A DNA stretch of 64,000 nt from Pleionea sediminis (GTDB taxonomy: Bacteria; Pseudomonadota; Gammaproteobacteria; Enterobacterales; Kangiellaceae), in assembly GCF_007570825.1 (NCBI RefSeq), contig NZ_SUNB01000005.1:211010-275009 (forward strand), read 5' to 3'. The notes beneath the pieces were generated by a model. It was not told where the DNA came from and did not search any database. It worked only from the letters and a program-made list of their open reading frames with translations. Below, piece by piece: positions 58,164-64,000 of this stretch (position 1 is the stretch's first letter; every line of letters starts with the position of its first letter). Both the position numbers and the translations under genes were made by a program.

Positions 58164-60455
58164 ATGGATAATAAATTAGCGAAAACACCTTATTTTGAAG
58201 TGGAGTTGATCGTCGATGCGTGCGCTGAAAACTTTGGGCAAGCGCCCTGTACCGCAACCGGTGAGCCTTGTCATAAGACGCGCAAAACGTGTCGAGATCC
58301 AGACAACTATTCCGTGGTGCCAAAATCTTATAAGTTGTGTTCAGCCATAGAAAACTTTCCGCGCGGCCAAGATTTAATTCCTTGCATCACCGACGTGTCT
58401 CTAGCGCCAACGAGTATTACTGGCGGTCGAGGATTAGGGAGTCGCGCTAAAGTGACGGTGCGTGCGCAAGATTTTAAACACCACGATCGCGGTGTTGATC
58501 CTTATTTTAGCGAGCGTTCTTACGATACGTCTCGAGGAACTTTTTTTGGAAAGTGGCTTGCTCGGAATCCCTATTATCAGGCTCGCAAAGCGATCGTGCG
58601 ATCGGGTTTTTTATCGGAGCCTTACGATCCGTCGTTTTTACTCACTCAGCATTTTTTAATTGAGCACATCAGTAATCCCAGCGGACGCAATGAAGTCACA
58701 ATGACCTTCAAAGACGTGCTCAAGCAAGTGGACCCCAAGCGCGCCAAATACCCAGCGATCAGTGAGGGCGAGCTTGCATTTAAATGTGAAGTTGCTGATG
58801 ACTGGATTTCTGTTAAGCAAGGCCAAGGCTCGTTCTACCAAGTGAACGAACATATAACAATGGGAGCCGAAATTCTTAGGGTATTAGATATTGACGGTGA
58901 TGATTTAATGGTGGATCGAGCTCAGTGGAATACTGAAGCACTTGCTCATTCTGTAAATACTAAGGTGCAGCAATGTAAAACTTATATCGATGAAAACTTG
59001 GTCGATATTATCAGAGACGTTTTAATCAATGGTGCAAATATTTCTTCTGATTACATTGATGATGAGGCTTGGGAACAAGAGAAACAAGCGTGGCTTCCTA
59101 ATTATAATTTAACTGCGCTAATTCCAAAACCAGAAGGTTGCGACAAGCTTTTAAATGAATTGATGGAAATAGGATTGCTCGATGTGTGGGAAGATAGTGA
59201 AGCGCAAATTATAAGATTGAAGGCAAGCTCTCCTTTTCGGTCAACGATTGATGTAATTCGAGATCCAGATTTTGTTTCTGGCTCATTAAAAGTATCGGAT
59301 AAGCCAGACCTTAGACTCTCTCGTGTTTGGGTACGCTTTGGTTTACGAAATCCATTAAAAAAACTTGATGATGAGACTAACATTGCGCGCGGTTATGCAT
59401 TAGGTGATCGAGAAAAAGAAGCGCCTGAACAGTACGGAGATAAACGCGCAAAAGTGATTACAAGTCGTTGGTTGCAAGACGATGAGTTACATCGTGATCA
59501 TGCTTTCAGTTTAACCAATCGATTACTTTCACGGTACAAAGATAATCCGAAAATGTTTGAGTTCCGACTTTGGATGGGGCGTTCTTTTCTGCCTAAAACG
59601 GGCGATGTTATTAAGCTTTCCGTTGAAGCATTACAAGATGTGACTGGAGCTCCAATATTAAAAACATGCCAAATCGTTGAGAGGTCCTCTGATTTGAATC
59701 AAGGGCACATGAAATACAAAGCGTTAGCGTACGATTCAACGATTAATGGTGGAGATGGTGATAACTCAATCGTTATTGCAACTAACCAGTTTAACTATAA
59801 TTTATGGTTAGCTGTTGGTTCTCCTCCAGAGCCGATTGAGTTAAGTGTTTTTATTGAAGAGAACGTTTCTATTTGCTCGCGGAGTGCAGAGCTTGCTTCA
59901 TTTGTAATTGGTAACTTTGCGCCCGGCAGTCTTATTCGGATGCAGAATCGAGGTGCCATTAAAGGCGCTGGAGGTGATGGTGGACATGGTGGTGGTCGTC
60001 TTCTTCGAATGGAAATTATTCATGGCGAGCGGCAGCCTGCAGTGGTTGAATTTGAAAAAGATGCAACACCTGGTGAGTTTGGCGGTCACGCTATATTGGG
60101 AGCCGAAGGAGTTGCTCTTTACATTGATAATGAAGATGGATTAATAGCTGCGGGTGATCCAGGAGAGGATGGAGCGTTTGATCTCGTTACTTATCAATGT
60201 GTCGATGGCGTCTGCGATGTGCCGGAACCATTACTCGGTCATGGTGGAAGAGGAGGCGATGGATGTCTGCCAGGTAAAGGTGGGGATGGCGTATACCAAG
60301 GAAATGAAGGAGAAGATGGCCTGGAAAATGAGTTGGATGTAGGAGGGCAAATAAAATCAGGTGCTGCCATTTATCATCCTCAAGGAAGAGTAATTATGGA
60401 GCAAGATGGAATAGTTTTAGGAAGGATTGAGCAATTGGAAACTGACAATTCATAA
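58164..60455 (+). CDS. Tail tip / receptor-binding protein
   Basis: A 763-residue protein at the end of the tail gene order, where lambda-like phages encode gpJ-type host-specificity proteins. The first 90 residues include a cysteine-rich segment (FGQAPCTATGEPCHKTRKTCRDPDN). The C-terminal 150 residues are Gly-rich (GAGGDGGHGGGR, HGGRGGDGCLPGKGGDG), often a variable adhesive tip. A patch of GC-rich sequence around 58670-58830 lies between AT-richer parts, suggesting mosaic exchange. It likely recognises the host surface. Confidence 0.75.
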   Translation: MDNKLAKTPYFEVELIVDACAENFGQAPCTATGEPCHKTRKTCRDPDNYSVVPKSYKLCSAIENFPRGQDLIPCITDVSLAPTSITGGRGLGSRAKVTVRAQDFKHHDRGVDPYFSERSYDTSRGTFFGKWLARNPYYQARKAIVRSGFLSEPYDPSFLLTQHFLIEHISNPSGRNEVTMTFKDVLKQVDPKRAKYPAISEGELAFKCEVADDWISVKQGQGSFYQVNEHITMGAEILRVLDIDGDDLMVDRAQWNTEALAHSVNTKVQQCKTYIDENLVDIIRDVLINGANISSDYIDDEAWEQEKQAWLPNYNLTALIPKPEGCDKLLNELMEIGLLDVWEDSEAQIIRLKASSPFRSTIDVIRDPDFVSGSLKVSDKPDLRLSRVWVRFGLRNPLKKLDDETNIARGYALGDREKEAPEQYGDKRAKVITSRWLQDDELHRDHAFSLTNRLLSRYKDNPKMFEFRLWMGRSFLPKTGDVIKLSVEALQDVTGAPILKTCQIVERSSDLNQGHMKYKALAYDSTINGGDGDNSIVIATNQFNYNLWLAVGSPPEPIELSVFIEENVSICSRSAELASFVIGNFAPGSLIRMQNRGAIKGAGGDGGHGGGRLLRMEIIHGERQPAVVEFEKDATPGEFGGHAILGAEGVALYIDNEDGLIAAGDPGEDGAFDLVTYQCVDGVCDVPEPLLGHGGRGGDGCLPGKGGDGVYQGNEGEDGLENELDVGGQIKSGAAIYHPQGRVIMEQDGIVLGRIEQLETDNS

Positions 60456-60585
60456 TTCCAATTAAGTGTGAATAATACCTCGCTCAATTGAGACATCTCT
60501 TACAACTCGAACATCTCATTTCGTTAACACTAAAAAATTCACATCCGTATGATCAATTGTATAACTTGAAGTAAGGAAGTTGGTT

Positions 60586-60771
60586 ATGCGAACGGAAGAT
60601 TTAGATTACAAACAATTCGAAAGAAGTTCTCGTTATATTCAAGAAGGTAAGCATTGGTATTTTAAAACAAGGGAAGGCGATTTTTTAGGTCCTTATGAAA
60701 GTGTTCATTCAATGCTGGAAGCCGAACAAATTTATATTGCTCTAATGAAACAGCATTCGAAAGTTGCTTGA
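60586..60771 (+). CDS. Small DUF6316-like protein
   Basis: A 61-residue protein starting MRTEDLDYKQFERSSRYIQ, with EGKHWYFKTREGDFLGPYES, a pattern of DUF6316 proteins common in gammaproteobacterial chromosomes. AAGGA precedes the ATG. It is convergent with intI with one base between stops. It probably belongs to the host side rather than the phage; the function is unknown. Confidence 0.68.
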   Translation: MRTEDLDYKQFERSSRYIQEGKHWYFKTREGDFLGPYESVHSMLEAEQIYIALMKQHSKVA

Positions 60772-60772
60772 A

Positions 60773-61744
60773 TTAATACTGAAGTGTATCGAGTGGCGAG
60801 CTAGTACCTGTTTCATTTCTTTGCATTACATGTGTGTATATTTGAGTGGTTGAAACGTCTTTATGTCCAAGAAGTTCTTGTATTGTTCTTAGGTCAGAAT
60901 TAGTTTCAAGTAAGTGTGTTGCAAAAGAATGCCGTAGTGTGTGGCAGGAAATTTTCTTACCGAGTCCACAATGTTTAGCTGCAGCTTTTAAATGTTTCGC
61001 TACTACACTTGGATGAATATGGTGCCTGCGCCGGATATTGGATTGAGGATCTTTACTAATTTTCAGACTGGGAAATACCCATTGCCATGAAAGTTCTTTT
61101 CCTGCATTAGGATATTTCTTTTCGATGGCGTATGGTAGCTGAACACCAGGGATATTTAAGGCTCTATCTTGTTGGCAAAGATTTTTCGTTAGAGAAATTT
61201 GTTCTGTAAGTGTTTCGCGACATGATTTTGGAAGTGGGACATGGCGATCTTTCCCACCTTTTCCTTGCCGAACAATGATTTGGTGTCTATCAAAATCAAT
61301 ATCTTTCACGCGTAGTTGATGAACCTCCATTTTTCTCAATCCAGCACCATACATTATTTGAGCCATTAATAAAGGGACTCCATACATACAGGAAAACAAG
61401 TTAGAAACTTCATTCTTTGAAAGTACAACAGGTAAATATTGAGTAGGTTTAGCCCATTTAAGATTGGTTATTTTATCGATATCAATTTTGAGAATGTGTC
61501 GATAAAGAAATAGAAGTGAGCAAAGCGCTTGATTTTGAGTCGCAGGTGATACCTTTTTATTAACGGCAAGATGCGTCAAGAATTGACCAATTTCCGACTC
61601 TCCCATTTCTTTTGGATGTTTAACATTATGGAAGTAGATGTATCTACGAATCCAATGGACATAAGTTTTTTCCGTTAAATAGGAATAGTGCTTAGCTCGC
61701 AAAGTGAATCTTACTTGATCTAAGAGTTTCGGTTTCTTTGTCAT
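60773..61744 (-). CDS. intI: Integron integrase IntI
   Basis: A 323-residue tyrosine recombinase. The integron-specific insertion between conserved regions is present (LPYAIEKKYPNAGKELSWQWVF, about 203-224), which ordinary phage integrases lack. The catalytic residues are Arg137, His268, Arg271, His294 and Tyr303 (QIYTHVM). The end SSPLDTLQ matches IntI families. The ATG at 61744 follows AGGTG; a GTG three codons earlier overlaps that site. It captures and shuffles the cassettes read in the other direction. Confidence 0.95.
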   Translation of the reverse strand: MTKKPKLLDQVRFTLRAKHYSYLTEKTYVHWIRRYIYFHNVKHPKEMGESEIGQFLTHLAVNKKVSPATQNQALCSLLFLYRHILKIDIDKITNLKWAKPTQYLPVVLSKNEVSNLFSCMYGVPLLMAQIMYGAGLRKMEVHQLRVKDIDFDRHQIIVRQGKGGKDRHVPLPKSCRETLTEQISLTKNLCQQDRALNIPGVQLPYAIEKKYPNAGKELSWQWVFPSLKISKDPQSNIRRRHHIHPSVVAKHLKAAAKHCGLGKKISCHTLRHSFATHLLETNSDLRTIQELLGHKDVSTTQIYTHVMQRNETGTSSPLDTLQY

Positions 61745-61765
61745 TTTAAGCACCTCTTACTAAAT

Positions 61766-61783
61766 ACTACTTATGTAAGTAGT
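61766..61783. promoter_or_regulatory. Palindromic operator in front of intI
   Basis: ACTACTTA-TG-TAAGTAGT is a perfect 8+8 inverted repeat 22 bp upstream of the intI start. It is not a LexA box, which would read CTGT-N8-ACAG. It probably binds an unknown regulator at the intI promoter. Confidence 0.6.
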
Positions 61784-61867
61784 TTAAATCAAGCGGCAAA
61801 GCGATCTTTCTAGGAAGCTATTTTTGTAAGTTGTTGATTTCTAAATAAATTAAAATTTGAGAATTGT

Positions 61868-61994
61868 ATTAAATGCGCTTGGGTGAATAATAACAGGAAT
61901 CTCTATTTGAAATAGATGTGTATCTGATTGATAATTATGAGTAATTTGAAAAAACTAAAGTTGTATATACTTATTAAATGCGCTTTAGTGAATA
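61868..61994 (+). repeat. Direct repeats in the attI region
   Basis: ATTAAATGCGCTT, two variable bases, then GTGAATA occurs at 61868-61889 and 61973-61994, 105 bp apart, matching at 20 of 22 positions. In class 1 integrons attI contains direct repeats bound by IntI, so these may be the equivalent, or an attI duplication. Confidence 0.62.
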
Positions 61995-62003
61995 TAATTA
62001 CTA

Positions 62004-62010
62004 GTTAAGT
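62004..62010 (+). other. attI crossover point (GTTAAGT)
   Basis: A GTTRRRY-type core at 62004-62010 lies 14 bases before the first cassette gene. The same G-TT core ends each attC site downstream, so cassettes insert here. Confidence 0.6.
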
Positions 62011-62023
62011 TTCCAAGGAAGTC

Positions 62024-62374
62024 ATGAGCCAGAATATTGAAATCATAGATCTAGGTTTTTCGGTCGCTGATGCCGAAGATATTATATTTAGATTTGACGG
62101 TTCTGATCTCGTATTAGAATTCAATGATTGGCAAGAAAACCATATCACCATCAAGTGCGAGAATACGTTAGGTTTTAAATTTCAAAATGCGGAATATGAG
62201 ATGTCAGAGTCTGAGCGCTTTGATTCTTGTCACATTGTAAATGATTCTGAGTGGGTAAAAGAGCATCTCAAGCAAGGTGAAGCTTGGGAGGGTGAAAGTT
62301 GGTTTCACTATAAATTAAACTTTAATGCGGCTGGTGTGGTAGAGGTTCTATGTTCCAAACTAGCCAAAACTTAA
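62024..62374 (+). CDS. Integron cassette 1: hypothetical protein
   Basis: A 116-residue acidic, beta-rich soluble protein with no recognised family (motifs VADAEDIIFRFDGSDLVLEF, FHYKLNFNAAGVVEVLCSKL). The first cassette gene, nearest attI, so it is the most strongly expressed position. Its stop lies inside the attC site. Origin is likely outside the host chromosome. Confidence 0.8.
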   Translation: MSQNIEIIDLGFSVADAEDIIFRFDGSDLVLEFNDWQENHITIKCENTLGFKFQNAEYEMSESERFDSCHIVNDSEWVKEHLKQGEAWEGESWFHYKLNFNAAGVVEVLCSKLAKT

Positions 62375-62450
62375 CAAGGCCAAGCACAATCGCCCCTTTG
62401 GGGCTGGACCTCCGCACTGCGTGCTCCGGCCTGTGTTGGCGGCGTTATGC
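62369..62450 (+). repeat. attC site of cassette 1
   Basis: Starts ACTTAAC and ends GTTATGC. The two ends pair: AAGGCCAAGCACA on the left matches, in reverse complement, GCCAACACA on the right with one unpaired G, the extrahelical base that marks the recombining strand. Length about 82 nt. Confidence 0.82.
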
Positions 62451-62484
62451 GGTTTCCTAATTGGAAGATTAGTGCGGGAAAGTA

Positions 62485-63057
62485 ATGAACATAAAGGAAA
62501 TGAAAGAAAATTTAATCAGCTACTTGCTTCAGGGATGCCGTAGCCACATCAAAGCTATTGAGAGTGAATCTGACATAGGTGTGCTTGGTTCATATATGTT
62601 TATGTGTGCTGAAGGTTACTATGGATTTGGAATTGTTTGCTGTGAGCAGGAATTATTGGACGCTAATGATAAGCTTGATGTAAATAAGTGGCACCTAAGC
62701 ATTGGTACAGTTGATCACTTTGCTAAAGCTGAAGAGTATATTTCAGAAATAAGTGATGAGTTCTACGATGGTGAAATCGAGGATGAAGATGCGGGTGATC
62801 TAGATGACTATGATGATGATCAATTATGGCTCTATGTATCGGGATTCTATGAAGATTGTATAATTAGTGTATTCCGGTTGCTGGAGAGCGAAGGTTTTTT
62901 CGAATCAAGTTCGTTTAGCAGTTCAGTATTATTAGGTGTTGTGATGCCTGATCCAGATAGTAATAATAAAGCAGCTATATTGCGAGTATCTGAGAGATTA
63001 AACTCTCCAGAGTTGCACCAAAAGGTTCTCGCAAGCAACGGGTGCTTTTTCCAGTGA
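62485..63057 (+). CDS. Integron cassette 2: hypothetical acidic protein
   Basis: A 190-residue soluble protein with a very acidic middle (DGEIEDEDAGDLDDYDDDQLW) and no recognised domain with confidence. Cysteine pairs near the start (FGIVCCEQEL) are unusual. It is a single-gene cassette with about 40 nt before the start. Confidence 0.8.
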   Translation: MNIKEMKENLISYLLQGCRSHIKAIESESDIGVLGSYMFMCAEGYYGFGIVCCEQELLDANDKLDVNKWHLSIGTVDHFAKAEEYISEISDEFYDGEIEDEDAGDLDDYDDDQLWLYVSGFYEDCIISVFRLLESEGFFESSSFSSSVLLGVVMPDPDSNNKAAILRVSERLNSPELHQKVLASNGCFFQ

Positions 63058-63082
63058 TAGCCAATGGTTCACAACAATAAGC

Positions 63083-63138
63083 GCATAACAAGCAATTCAA
63101 GCCGACCGCAGGCGGCGGCTTAATCGGTCGTTATATGC
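63083..63138 (+). repeat. attC site of cassette 2
   Basis: GCATAAC at the left and GTTATATGC at the right, with inner pairing arms around AAGCCGACCGC/GCGGCGGCTT. About 56 nt, the shortest attC here. Confidence 0.78.
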
Positions 63139-63139
63139 C

Positions 63140-63433
63140 ATGATCTTTCGAAATGAATCGCCAGAAGAAAGCCTAGGTTATGCCGACACCATATTGTTAG
63201 GTGTTGAAGTTTTCGAGTCATATATCGATGTGGTTGCGGAATATTATGATCAATCAAAATTAAACATTCGATTTCGACAAGCTTCGCTAATTAAGTATCC
63301 AGATGATGGTCCTGAGCGAGTTGAATCTGCAAAAGTATTAAAACTGAACGAAGGACGAAGGAGATTGATTCTTCGTGACGACGATAATATTGTATTCTTT
63401 GAGATAGAGTACTCTCATTGTGAGAGCATATAA
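63140..63433 (+). CDS. Integron cassette 3: hypothetical protein
   Basis: A 97-residue small protein of unknown family (motifs YADTILLGVEVFESYIDVVAEYYDQ and LRDDDNIVFFEIEYS). The ATG is just after the attC crossover, leaving almost no leader. Size and beta-rich pattern fit an immunity-like protein, but no family assignment is possible. Confidence 0.75.
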   Translation: MIFRNESPEESLGYADTILLGVEVFESYIDVVAEYYDQSKLNIRFRQASLIKYPDDGPERVESAKVLKLNEGRRRLILRDDDNIVFFEIEYSHCESI

Positions 63434-63492
63434 CATGTGCCATCAATTGAAGGCATGAAGAAAAGGCACCTCAATTGAGGCAGACGTTATAC
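63428..63492 (+). repeat. attC site of cassette 3
   Basis: ATATAAC to GTTATAC; the arms TGCCATCAATTGA and TCAATTGAGGCA pair with one unpaired A, the extrahelical base. About 65 nt. Confidence 0.82.
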
Positions 63493-63498
63493 ACACAA

Positions 63499-63840
63499 AT
63501 GGAACTAAAGAAGCCTGAAATAAAGTCCTGGGATTGTGTGGACCATGATCCCATTGATGAGTGGGCCCCCGAAGACAGAGAGAATGTTGATTTTTGGTTC
63601 AATGTTTCGATCGGAATTGAGGGAGAGGCAAGCGCAGATAATTTTCAAGTTCATGTGGTGAGCGAAAGTATGCTCTCACGATGTACTGAGAAAAACTATT
63701 TAATTGTGATTCCTTACTACGAGAGTTGGGATAACATTATAGATGCGGTGAAAGTGAAAATAGAGAGCTGCACAGACGTAAGTTGGTCCGGAATGGCACC
63801 ACAAATAGCGAAATTATTTTTGTGGGAATATGAGAGCTAA
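63499..63840 (+). CDS. Integron cassette 4: Imm8-like immunity protein
   Basis: A 113-residue protein matching the Imm8 immunity family by pattern: an acidic start, FWFNVSIGIEGEASADNFQVHVVSESML, LIVIPYYESWDNIIDAVKVKIE and the closing WSGMAPQIAKLFLWEYES. Imm8 proteins neutralise nuclease toxins of contact-dependent or polymorphic systems. No toxin gene is adjacent, so it is an orphan immunity carried as a cassette. The ATG at 63499 follows the crossover by a few bases. Confidence 0.78.
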   Translation: MELKKPEIKSWDCVDHDPIDEWAPEDRENVDFWFNVSIGIEGEASADNFQVHVVSESMLSRCTEKNYLIVIPYYESWDNIIDAVKVKIESCTDVSWSGMAPQIAKLFLWEYES

Positions 63841-63851
63841 ACTTAGATTGT

Positions 63852-63909
63852 GTATAACAAGACAAAGCAGCATATGCGAAAAGCACAATGCTGTTTGAAG
63901 CGTTAAGTG
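63852..63909 (+). repeat. attC site of cassette 4
   Basis: GTATAAC to GTTAAGT with pairing CAAAGCAGCAT versus ATGCTGTTTG and an unpaired G. About 58 nt; ends one base before the next ATG. Confidence 0.78.
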
Positions 63910-63910
63910 T

Positions 63911-64000
63911 ATGAATAGTCCAGAGCTGACAATTAAAGATAACTTTGTTGACTCGCCAAATGAGTTATTTACGTATATTCGAAATAATGTAAAGTGGGAT
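63911..64000 (+). CDS. Integron cassette 5: partial gene at window end
   Basis: An ATG right after the attC opens a frame of 30 codons to the window edge (MNSPELTIKDNFVDSPNELF and so on). Too short for a family call; the pattern SPNELFTYIRNNVKWD faintly recalls AlkB-type dioxygenase starts. Confidence 0.6.
   Translation, partial: MNSPELTIKDNFVDSPNELFTYIRNNVKWD

Noticed and set aside
60456..60585. Expected attR copy of the tRNA-Ser 3' end
   Set aside because: I compared the tRNA end by eye and saw no shared stretch; left open rather than called.
61745..61860. LexA (SOS) box at intI
   Set aside because: No CTGT-N8-ACAG pattern seen; only the ACTACTTA palindrome.

Overview
The window is a chromosomal segment of a gammaproteobacterium. 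The evidence is gene order: clpS-clpA-infA-bpt-aat, ald/lrp-ftsK-lolA-rarA-crcB-serS, tusDCBE-yccA-tRNA-Ser, and hflD-mnmA-nudJ-rluE are all gammaproteobacterial neighbourhoods. AT-leaning codons, a monomeric isocitrate dehydrogenase and a FabR-controlled aerobic desaturase would fit a marine lineage such as Kangiellaceae, but the species cannot be fixed from sequence alone.

Layout. (1) 1-4372: the end of a NarX/LiaS-type sensor kinase with its LuxR-type response regulator, then a large TonB-dependent receptor. (2) 4373-8254: fabR and a divergent acyl desaturase with a clear promoter and FabR-like operator, a small lipoprotein, a YhhN protein, and an unannotated + strand stretch that folds into hairpins ending in a terminator (candidate small RNA). 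(3) 8255-31355: core housekeeping genes for tRNA and rRNA modification, isocitrate dehydrogenase, the complete N-degron pathway (Bpt, Aat, ClpS, ClpA), thioredoxin reductase, alanine dehydrogenase, Lrp, FtsK, LolA, RarA, CrcB, SerS, two tandem MlaC-like proteins and the TusDCB/TusE sulfur relay. (4) 31454-32434: a BI-1/YccA membrane protein and tRNA-Ser(UGA).

(5) 32734-60455: an apparently intact siphovirus-type (HK97-like) prophage beside the tRNA. The leftward arm has integrase, an excisionase-like protein, a small unknown, a two-gene sensory cargo and a repressor. The rightward arm has replication genes and a Q-like antiterminator, then a cargo block. That block contains a secreted YARHG protein, a lipoprotein, a three-helix membrane protein and an OLD-family ATPase/TOPRIM nuclease. 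Lysis, packaging, head and tail genes follow. A repeated 13-bp operator occurs at both ends of the regulatory block. A canonical A-AAA-AAG slippery site joins the two tail assembly chaperone frames. A second copy of the 3' end of the Q-like gene marks how cargo was inserted.

(6) 60586-64000: a small DUF6316 gene, then an integron: intI on the minus strand, an attI region with direct repeats, and four complete cassettes, each closed by a recognisable attC. A fifth cassette runs off the window. Cassette 4 encodes an Imm8-like immunity protein; the first three are unknown.

Most interesting points: the membrane protein plus OLD nuclease pair in the prophage cargo (candidate defence module), the integron with a palindromic operator in front of intI, the candidate small RNA at about 8.0-8.16 kb, the duplicated Q end, the predicted frameshift, and the kinase-less sensory propeller protein.
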